Assembly: GCA_047639575.1 (NCBI GenBank)
Contig: JBLIOB010000028.1
Location: 1-24,799 of the forward strand
Direction: 5' to 3'
DNA length: 24,799 bases
DNA from: JBLIOB01 sp047639575
GTDB lineage: Bacteria; Bacteroidota; Bacteroidia; Flavobacteriales_D; Parvicellaceae
Shown here: in pieces, positions 1 through 5,406 of the stretch
Position numbering within the stretch: the first letter of the stretch is position 1
Layout: the number at the start of each line of letters is the position of its first letter
Position numbers and translations under genes: made by a program
Notes under the pieces: model-generated
Told to the model about the DNA's origin: nothing
Database searches by the model: none
The model's input: the letters and a program-made list of their open reading frames with translations, nothing else

Positions 1-435
1 CAAATCTCTCACTGTTGGCAGAAGTTCGATCATTTCTCTTTCTATCACTACGCAACCACAACGTTCTATGATGCCAGGTTGATAATCCAAGTTGACCCTT
101 ATTCCAGAGGCAATATCAATGTCATTTAAATACGTGACGTTGTCGGCTCTTACGTTAACCTTATTTATTATGGTAGTGTCATATCCGAAACCGGTTGCAT
201 AAACAACATAAGATCCTGGAGAGAGTGGTTTTAAAGTAAACCTACCGTCCTTATCAGTTTCTGTTTTAATTATTTTATTTCCGATGTCATGGACCCATAC
301 TTCAGCAAATGGTTCTAGTTCAACAAGGTCGTTAAAGACTTTTCCTTTTATTGCTCCTGGCGATCCTTGGCCGAAAGCATTCATACCGCCAAACAAAGCA
401 ATTGCGATAATGATATAGTTTAAATTTTTACTCAT
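1..435 (-). CDS. Carboxypeptidase-regulatory-like (plug-type) secreted protein, partial, tandem paralogue
   Basis: This reading frame begins at the ATG at 435-433 and stays open for 145 codons to the window edge, so the C-terminus is missing. It opens with a signal peptide (MSKNLNYIIIAIALFGG, then NAFGQ). Residues about 26-110 form a carboxypeptidase-regulatory-like domain (GSPGAIKGKVFNDL, TDKDGRFTLKPLSPGSYVVYATGFGYDTT) that is nearly the same as in the gene just upstream in transcription order (511-1245). After it comes a Cys-containing stretch (ERCGCVV) that the neighbour lacks, then EMIELLPTVRDL, which lines up with the start of the neighbour's TonB plug (DDIALLPIR). A plug domain therefore probably continues beyond the edge. 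The 75-base gap suggests co-transcription with the paralogue. The function is unknown and an outer-membrane or periplasmic location is inferred. The duplication is certain from the sequence; what follows the edge is not visible. Confidence 0.8.
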   Translation of the reverse strand, partial: MSKNLNYIIIAIALFGGMNAFGQGSPGAIKGKVFNDLVELEPFAEVWVHDIGNKIIKTETDKDGRFTLKPLSPGSYVVYATGFGYDTTIINKVNVRADNVTYLNDIDIASGIRVNLDYQPGIIERCGCVVIEREMIELLPTVRDL

Positions 436-510
436 GGTAAATTTATTTTTAGCTGTTCAATCGTGAGATCGCTTCGCTAAGTTCATGTTTGATTTGTTTG
501 GCGAGTTGAA

Positions 511-1245
511 TTATTTTCTGTTCGCTTTTTTCTTAGCGATATCTCTTCTGTTTTTTTCTGATCTCCATAGACTGAAATAGCTCTGTGTTTCAATTGCAAC
601 TACTCCGCCAGTTGTGTCACCGTATTTTGCTGGAACACCACCAGTATATACTTGAATTGACCCATAAGATCTTGCTGGGAGATTGGCTAATTCATTTCTT
701 AATTTGACTCCATCTACATAGTACACACTTGCACCGTTTCGAGAACCTCTAAAATATAATTCACCATTAGCGCCTTGTTTTATTTCAGGAGACATGCTAG
801 CTACCATTGCTTTTGCATCGTATCGAATTGGAAGTAAAGCAATGTCATCTGCATCCATTGTTTTTAAAGTAGGGTCTACCTTGTCAATAATGGATTTTGT
901 ATGGGAAATGTCTACAGCTGCGGCTATGTCGATATCATTAAGGAAAGTAATTTGATCAGGCATCACTTTTACTTTCTTGATTATTGTGGTGTCGTAACCG
1001 AATCCTGTTGCGTAAACAACATATGTTCCTGGGTCAAGAGGCTTTAGTGTAAAAGCGCCTTTTTCATCGGTTTCTACTTTCATTTGGTTACTTCCAGAGA
1101 TGTCTACCCAAACTTCAACATATGGTTCTGGCTGAACTAAATCATTAAAAACTTTTCCTTTAATCTCTCCAGGAGATCCTTGTGCCATTGCACCTACTGA
1201 TCCTAGTAAACTAAGGCCAGCTAATATGTAATTGGTTACTCTCAT
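511..1245 (-). CDS. Signal peptide + carboxypeptidase-regulatory-like domain + TonB plug domain, no beta-barrel
   Basis: This is a 244-residue protein. Residues 1-22 are a signal peptide ending AMAQ. Residues about 25-110 are a carboxypeptidase-regulatory-like beta-sandwich (GEIKGKVFNDL, DEKGAFTLKPLDPGTYVVYATGFGYDTT). Residues about 125-225 have the marks of a TonB-dependent-receptor plug: ALLPIR, ELYFRGSRNGASVYYVDGVK, and IQVYTGGVPAKYGDTTGGVV followed by AIET. In full receptors the last motif leads into a barrel of 500 or more residues. Here the protein stops 24 residues later in a basic tail (SEKNRRDIAKKKANRK). The ORF is intact and has an intact paralogue beside it, so decay of a receptor is not the simplest reading. 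Possible roles, all inferred, are a soluble periplasmic plug that gates or docks on an outer-membrane channel, or a partner of a TonB complex. Domain assignment is firm; function is not. Confidence 0.8.
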   Translation of the reverse strand: MRVTNYILAGLSLLGSVGAMAQGSPGEIKGKVFNDLVQPEPYVEVWVDISGSNQMKVETDEKGAFTLKPLDPGTYVVYATGFGYDTTIIKKVKVMPDQITFLNDIDIAAAVDISHTKSIIDKVDPTLKTMDADDIALLPIRYDAKAMVASMSPEIKQGANGELYFRGSRNGASVYYVDGVKLRNELANLPARSYGSIQVYTGGVPAKYGDTTGGVVAIETQSYFSLWRSEKNRRDIAKKKANRK

Positions 1246-1266
1246 TATCTGCGATTTTTAAGTCTT

Positions 1267-1286
1267 AGCATTAATTTTTAAATGCT
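1267..1286. repeat. Inverted repeat upstream of the plug-domain gene
   Basis: AGCATT (1267-1272) and AATGCT (1281-1286) form a perfect 6-bp inverted repeat with an 8-base AT spacer, 22 bases before the ATG of the 511-1245 gene. A second small hairpin, TGTG-TTTT-CACA, lies at 1300-1311. They could be an operator or a leader hairpin. No good TAnnTTTG promoter was found nearby. Confidence 0.3.
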
Positions 1287-1333
1287 TTCGATAATAAGAT
1301 GTGTTTTCACACGGATTCCATAAATAAAAGTAG

Positions 1334-1427
1334 AAAGTTTAAAGTAAAAAGGGGAAAGCCTTGATACAGTTGATGCAGGGGCGTGTAAAAAAAACACTTT
1401 AAACTTTGTGCTTTAGTCTTTCCCCTT
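1334..1427. repeat. Two interleaved perfect inverted repeats (pseudoknot topology), possible nfu terminator
   Basis: Arm A (1334-1345, AAAGTTTAAAGT) is the exact reverse complement of A' (1396-1407). Arm B (1349-1358, AAGGGGAAAG) is the exact reverse complement of B' (1418-1427). The order is A-B-A'-B', so the two pairings interlock. On the minus strand, reading out of the NifU-family gene that ends at 1432, arm B completes as CTTTCCCCTTTTT, a stem arm running into a T-tract, as in an intrinsic terminator. An A8 run lies inside the loop at 1387-1394. Function as a terminator is inferred. Confidence 0.5.
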
Positions 1428-1431
1428 CCTG

Positions 1432-2064
1432 CTATCCTTCTAAGGCAACAACTTCAGATACTTCTGGAAGATGATTCTTTAGAAGCGACTCGATTCCGCC
1501 TTTTAAAGTAGCGGTTGAAGAAGGGCAGCCCGAACAGGCTCCTTTTAAAACAACAGTTACCACTCCAGTTGCTTCATCGAATTTTTTGAAATGAATTGCG
1601 CCTCCATCAGCTTCTACTGCAGGTGTAACATACTCTTCCAAAAGATTAACGATCGTTTTGTCTAGTTCTGTATTGATTTCAGGTTCAATTGACACTTCAA
1701 TTTTTTCCGATTTATCTTCGGTTTCTATTTCTCTAGTCTTGCTTTCTGGAATAACTTGAACGGCAGTTTCGTTAGATTGAAGAAACTCTGTAATGTAACT
1801 TCTTACTTCGCCATGAATCATATCCCACTGGATCGTTTCATTTTTAGTAATAGCGATGAAATTTCGAGTAATAAAAATTCCAGACACAAAAGGGAATTGA
1901 AATAAAGCTTCCGCAAGCGTTGAAGACCCTTTAGCGTCTTCTAATGACAAGTACTCAGCGATTTCTCCAGTTGAAATTAACATCCTGTCAGCTACAAATT
2001 TCATTACAGCCGGATTTGGTGTTACTTCAGAATAAATGGTCACGGGAATTTTTGTTTCACTCAT
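1432..2064 (-). CDS. NifU/Nfu-family Fe-S cluster carrier protein
   Basis: This 210-residue cytoplasmic protein has two Nfu domains. Residues about 7-93 match the Nfu N-terminal (scaffold) domain (TPNPAVMKFV, FPFVSGIFI). Residues about 135-205 are the NifU-like C-terminal domain (PAVEADGGAI, then GACSGCPSSTATLKGGI). The CxxC motif is Cys177/Cys180, which in this family bridges a 4Fe-4S cluster between two subunits for delivery to apoproteins. An acidic, low-complexity linker (about 100-135, rich in Glu and Lys) joins the domains. Length and order match Nfu proteins of Bacteroidota and mitochondrial NFU1. No other suf or isc gene is in view. The ATG at 2064 lies 41 bases from the divergent gamma-carbonic-anhydrase gene, with a good -7 box between them. 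Confidence 0.93.
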   Translation of the reverse strand: MSETKIPVTIYSEVTPNPAVMKFVADRMLISTGEIAEYLSLEDAKGSSTLAEALFQFPFVSGIFITRNFIAITKNETIQWDMIHGEVRSYITEFLQSNETAVQVIPESKTREIETEDKSEKIEVSIEPEINTELDKTIVNLLEEYVTPAVEADGGAIHFKKFDEATGVVTVVLKGACSGCPSSTATLKGGIESLLKNHLPEVSEVVALEG

Positions 2065-2080
2065 TGTGTCGAATTTTATG

Positions 2081-2110
2081 CAAATTTAGGTACAATTTTA
2101 AAAGAATGAC
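2081..2110 (-). promoter_or_regulatory. Candidate Bacteroidota promoter for the NifU-family gene
   Basis: On the minus strand TAAATTTG (plus 2081-2088) matches the Bacteroidota -7 consensus TAnnTTTG exactly. A TTG (plus 2110-2112) lies about 21 bases upstream, as expected for the -33 element. The ATG of the NifU-family gene is 16 bases below the -7 box, which leaves a very short leader. The -33 part would lie inside the first codons of the divergent gene at 2106. Confidence 0.5.
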
Positions 2111-2621
2111 AATAATAAAGGAAGTAAGAGGCAAAAAGCCAGTATATGGCAAAGATTGCTGGTTCGCAGAAAATGCGACAATTGTAGGAGAAGTAATAAT
2201 GGGCGATGGATGCAGCGTCTGGTTTAATGCCGTCCTAAGAGGAGACGTACACTTTATTAAACTAGGCGATAAAGTAAATGTGCAAGATGGAGCTGTAGTT
2301 CATTGTACTTACCAAAAAAGTCCAACTACCATTGGGAATAATGTTTCTATTGGTCACAATGCAATTGTACATGGATGTACGATCAATGATAATGTTCTTA
2401 TCGGAATGGGATCAATTGTAATGGACGATTGTATAATTGGTGAGGGAAGCATTATAGGTGCTGGAGCAGTAGTTATGCAGGGAACTATTGTAAAACCGGG
2501 GAGTCTATATGCTGGTGTTCCAGCTAGGTTTATTAAAGAAGTCGGGAAGGATCTCAGAGAAGGCGAAATCGCTAGAATTGCCAACAACTATTCGAAGTAT
2601 GCTAGTTGGTATAAGGAGTAG
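2106..2621 (+). CDS. Gamma-carbonic-anhydrase-family hexapeptide-repeat protein
   Basis: A left-handed beta-helix protein of 171 residues, usual for this family. Hexapeptide repeats run through residues about 20-140 (IVGEVIMGDG, NNVSIGHNAIVHG, IIGEGSIIGAGAVV), followed by a C-terminal helix (EIARIANNYSKYASWYKE). The Zn ligands of gamma-class carbonic anhydrases are present as His66, His84 and His89, with the usual 5-residue spacing between the last two. Arg45, Asp47 and Gln60 are also in the expected places. I chose the ATG at 2106: the frame is open upstream to 1944, but that stretch is antisense to the NifU-family gene and unlike the family. Family members either hydrate CO2 or are inactive homologues (YrdA/PaaY-like), and the sequence alone does not settle which. 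Confidence 0.9.
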   Translation: MTIIKEVRGKKPVYGKDCWFAENATIVGEVIMGDGCSVWFNAVLRGDVHFIKLGDKVNVQDGAVVHCTYQKSPTTIGNNVSIGHNAIVHGCTINDNVLIGMGSIVMDDCIIGEGSIIGAGAVVMQGTIVKPGSLYAGVPARFIKEVGKDLREGEIARIANNYSKYASWYKE

Positions 2622-2676
2622 CTACACTGAGGCCTATATTTATGTATCCTATTTAATATTAAGACGTTATTAGCAT

Positions 2677-3390
2677 ATGAGATCCTTTATTTTGTTTATG
2701 GGTTTAATTCCATTTCTATGCAGTGCGCAGAAAGAATATAAGCAATCGTTCTTTTTCAAAACGGGTTCTCATGAGTTGAGCGCAACTCAATCACAACGAA
2801 TTAATGTACTTAAGAAAAGAGCAAAAAGCGTTAATTCGGAATTGTATTTATATGGGTTTGCGGATGCAAATGGGGCCAATAAATCCAATATTAGTTTGGC
2901 CAAGAGACGAGTCAAATCTATATCAAACGTAATTGAAGCAGCTTCCTATAAATTAGTTAAAGAAAAGTATTTAGGAGAGGATTCTTTAACCCATTCTTCT
3001 GATAGTTTAAATCGAAGGGTGGACATAGTAATTCTAGATTATTCTGAGCTCTACGAGAAGAAATCGATGAAGTTGAAGGGCTGTCAATTTATACCTGGGA
3101 AATATGTGTTTTTAAATGAAAAGGCAGAAGAGGCGGTGGAGCGATTGGCTGCAATTTTAAAAGAAAATCCAGCGTTTAAAATTATGATCGAAGGGCACGT
3201 ATGTTGTGGTCCCGATCAAACATTATCTAATAACCGAGCTATACGGGTGCACAACTATTTGGTGGATTTAGGCATAGATAAAAGTCGGATGCAGTTTGAA
3301 GGTTTTAGCAATACAAGACCTAGAGTAAAAGAAATCAATGACAGAATGATGCAGTTTAATAGAAGAGTGGAGGTTCGTTTATTAGATTAG
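2677..3390 (+). CDS. Small exported protein with two OmpA-like domains
   Basis: A 237-residue protein with a signal peptide (about 1-18, ending CSAQ; the Cys is not in a convincing lipobox). Two OmpA-like modules follow without a beta-barrel. The first, about 24-125, has LYGFADANG, SLAKRRVKSI and SLNRRVDIVIL. The second, about 135-237, has IMIEGHVCCG, SNNRAIRVHNYLV, FEGFSNTRP and FNRRVEVRLLD. OmpA-like domains bind peptidoglycan through a conserved Asp/Arg pair. The NRRV(D/E) ends are kept in both modules, but the helix motif is clearer in the second. It probably acts in the periplasm at the cell wall. Its last codons overlap the end of murI by 4 bases (tail to tail). I cannot name it further. 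Confidence 0.8.
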   Translation: MRSFILFMGLIPFLCSAQKEYKQSFFFKTGSHELSATQSQRINVLKKRAKSVNSELYLYGFADANGANKSNISLAKRRVKSISNVIEAASYKLVKEKYLGEDSLTHSSDSLNRRVDIVILDYSELYEKKSMKLKGCQFIPGKYVFLNEKAEEAVERLAAILKENPAFKIMIEGHVCCGPDQTLSNNRAIRVHNYLVDLGIDKSRMQFEGFSNTRPRVKEINDRMMQFNRRVEVRLLD

Positions 3391-4208
3391 ATATCCATGT
3401 GTTGGGCCTTGATATCACTTCCTAAGAAAATAGAAGCTTTCCCTTCAAAATCAAGCGGGTTTTCTGTAGTGAAATAGGAAGTGGTACAAAGAGTAGAAAT
3501 CCTACTTTTCATTTCAGGATGCCGTTCGAAATAATCTTTTAAACTGTGAGCTACAATTTCACCTTGTGACAAAACTCTTGTTTCTTTTGGCACATATTCT
3601 TCAATAATTTCCTTTAAAATTGGATAATGAGTGCATCCGAGAACGATCGTATCAATCTTTGGATCGAGATCAATTAACTCTTCGATTTTGGTCTTTACTA
3701 AAGCTCTTCCTGGCTTTGAATCATATTCGTTGTTTTCTACCAGAGGCACCCACATTGGACAAGCTAGTTGCGTAACCTTCACCTCTGGGAAAAACTTTTC
3801 AATTTCAACTGAATACGAATTTGATTTAACTGTTCCGTTTGTTCCCAAGACTCCTACATGTCCGCTTTTTGTGTAGTTACCTATTACTTCGGCACTGGGT
3901 CTAATAACACCTAGGACTCTCTTAGAAGGATCAGCCATGTTCGGTAAGTCGTGTTGTTGGATGGTTCTAAGCGCTTTTGCGCTAGCCGTGTTACACGCTA
4001 AGACAACCAGAGGGCAACCCATCTCAAAAAGCTTCTGAACAGCTTGTAAAGTGTACTGGTAAACAACGTCAAATGACCGGGTACCGTAAGGCGCTCGCGC
4101 ATTGTCTCCAAAGTACAAGTAATCACAATCTGGAAGTACGGATTGAATCTCTTTCAATACTGTTAATCCACCATACCCAGAATCAAATATGCCAATTGGC
4201 CCTTTCAC
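3387..4208 (-). CDS. murI: Glutamate racemase
   Basis: MurI interconverts L- and D-glutamate and so supplies D-Glu for peptidoglycan. The 273-residue protein keeps the family signatures: GIFDSGYGGLTVLKEI (Asp9, Ser10), GDNARAPYG, the first catalytic cysteine in VVLACNTASAKALR (Cys72), and the second in VLGCTHYPILK (Cys192, followed by His194). The start is a GTG at 4208. An in-frame stop lies 12 bases upstream and there is no ATG before residue 64, so no other start fits. A strong terminator at 4238-4282 separates it from the ompH genes upstream, so murI probably has its own promoter in the short gap or depends on read-through. The stop codon overlaps the stop of the convergent OmpA-like gene. 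Confidence 0.96.
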   Translation of the reverse strand: MKGPIGIFDSGYGGLTVLKEIQSVLPDCDYLYFGDNARAPYGTRSFDVVYQYTLQAVQKLFEMGCPLVVLACNTASAKALRTIQQHDLPNMADPSKRVLGVIRPSAEVIGNYTKSGHVGVLGTNGTVKSNSYSVEIEKFFPEVKVTQLACPMWVPLVENNEYDSKPGRALVKTKIEELIDLDPKIDTIVLGCTHYPILKEIIEEYVPKETRVLSQGEIVAHSLKDYFERHPEMKSRISTLCTTSYFTTENPLDFEGKASIFLGSDIKAQHMDI

Positions 4209-4237
4209 GTTTCTAAGCTACTTAAAATGTTGAGAAC

Positions 4238-4282
4238 AAAAAAGCCCCTCTTATTCTGAATCGTCAGAAAGAGAGGGGCTTT
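4238..4282 (-). terminator. Intrinsic terminator after the second ompH
   Basis: AAAGCCCCTCT (4241-4251) pairs with AGAGGGGCTTT (4272-4282) as an 11-bp stem. Two mismatches and a further 6-bp stem (TTCTGA/TCAGAA) close on a 4-base loop. On the minus strand the stem ends in a run of six T. It is GC-rich at the right place, 18 bases after the ompH stop codon. The plus-strand 3' side is only weakly T-rich, so it should act mainly on minus-strand transcripts. Confidence 0.9.
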
Positions 4283-4299
4283 AAATTCTTTTATTAAGA

Positions 4300-4806
4300 C
4301 TACGGAGTAACTATCCCTAGGTCTTTTCTCACCAATGGACCGATATCATCGCCACCACCATGAAATAATAAGATGTTTGAATCAAAGACGTAAGCATAAC
4401 TGTTGCCAGTTGCTACTTTTTCAATCGAATCTTTTACTCGCTTAATCATTGGTTCAAGAAGCGCAGATTCCATTTTTTGAATATCCGTTTGAGCATTTTG
4501 CTGAAACTGTTGCATTTTTTGTTGATTAACCTGTAATTCTTCCAATCTTGATTGCTCAATAGATGCAGTGAAAAGGCCAGCGGCTTTTCCTTCTTCAAAA
4601 TCTTTTACCCTTTGCTGGTAAAATTTGTACTGATTCTCCATTTCCGTTTCAAGCTTAGCCGCAAAGATTTTTAAAGAGTCTTCCGCTTTCTTATAATCTG
4701 GTAATTCGGTCAGCAATACTTGCGCATCAACGTGACCATATTTCTGAGCAAACGTACTCACCGACATGGTGATCATTGCTACAAGTATTAGTAGTCCTTT
4801 TTTCAT
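4300..4806 (-). CDS. ompH: OmpH/Skp-family periplasmic chaperone (second copy)
   Basis: A 168-residue Skp/OmpH protein with a signal peptide (about 1-20, ending STFAQ). Next come the usual first strand and tip (KYGHVDAQVLLTELPDYKKAEDSLK), a long charged coiled coil (about 40-120, rich in Gln, Glu and Lys), and a C-terminal strand-turn (SYAYVFDSNILLFHGGGDDIGPLVRKDLG). Skp trimers hold unfolded outer-membrane proteins in the periplasm and pass them to the BAM complex. It lies 27 bases after the first ompH copy and is the last gene before a strong terminator. Tandem ompH genes after bamA are usual in this phylum. The two copies differ clearly, so they may have split clients or form mixed trimers. 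Confidence 0.93.
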   Translation of the reverse strand: MKKGLLILVAMITMSVSTFAQKYGHVDAQVLLTELPDYKKAEDSLKIFAAKLETEMENQYKFYQQRVKDFEEGKAAGLFTASIEQSRLEELQVNQQKMQQFQQNAQTDIQKMESALLEPMIKRVKDSIEKVATGNSYAYVFDSNILLFHGGGDDIGPLVRKDLGIVTP

Positions 4807-4833
4807 TTTCCTTTTTTTAAATCTATAATTCTT

Positions 4834-5355
4834 TTAATTAGATGTGCTATAACCCATCTTTCTCAGTACTCTATCACTCACATCTAACTTGCCTTCCGCA
4901 TATAGAATGTTAGAAGAACTTGCTTTGTCAAATACAAACGAGTAATTACTGTCTTTAGCTATGGTTTTAATCGCCTTGTAAATCTTCTCTTGTATCGGTT
5001 GAATCAGTTCTTGTCTTTTCTTAAACAAGTCTCCTTCAACACCAAACCTTTGTTTTTGTAATTCCCTTACTTCGTTCTTTAAAATTTGGATCTCCGCAAG
5101 TTTATTCTTTTTGGTCTCTTCAGGAAGAAGAATTTCTTCGGCTTTAAAAGCAGTTTCTCTTTCTTCAATTTTAACCTGTCGAGCTTTAATTTCTTCCTGC
5201 CATTGTTTCGACAGTTGATTAATCTCTAATTGAGCTTCACTATATTCCGGAATCTGTCCTAGAATATATTTTGTATTCACATACACATACTTCTGAGCTA
5301 CTGTAGCTCCTGAAATAAATAATGTGATTAATGTTAAAAGTGCTAGTTTCTTCAT
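4834..5355 (-). CDS. ompH: OmpH/Skp-family periplasmic chaperone (first copy)
   Basis: A 173-residue Skp/OmpH chaperone. Signal peptide about 1-20 (ending ATVAQ), then KYVYVNTKYILGQIPEYSEAQ, a heptad-like coiled coil at about 40-125 with many Lys, Glu and Gln, and the family C-terminal piece SYSFVFDKASSSNILYAEGKLDVSDRVLRKMG. It follows bamA by 51 bases on the same strand, which fits a chaperone that feeds the BamA insertase. That gap holds a small AGCGA/TCGCT inverted repeat (5375-5389). It shares the overall plan of the next gene but only moderate identity, so the duplication is old. Confidence 0.93.
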   Translation of the reverse strand: MKKLALLTLITLFISGATVAQKYVYVNTKYILGQIPEYSEAQLEINQLSKQWQEEIKARQVKIEERETAFKAEEILLPEETKKNKLAEIQILKNEVRELQKQRFGVEGDLFKKRQELIQPIQEKIYKAIKTIAKDSNYSFVFDKASSSNILYAEGKLDVSDRVLRKMGYSTSN

Positions 5356-5406
5356 TCTTATTTGCTGTTTACCCAGCGAGAATTTCGCTCGAAAATAAAA
5401 CTTTGA

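Noticed and set aside
1944..2105. N-terminal extension of the gamma-carbonic anhydrase from an upstream in-frame ATG
   Set aside because: The extra 54 residues lie antisense to the NifU-family coding region, match nothing in the family, and the ATG at 2106 gives the normal protein length.
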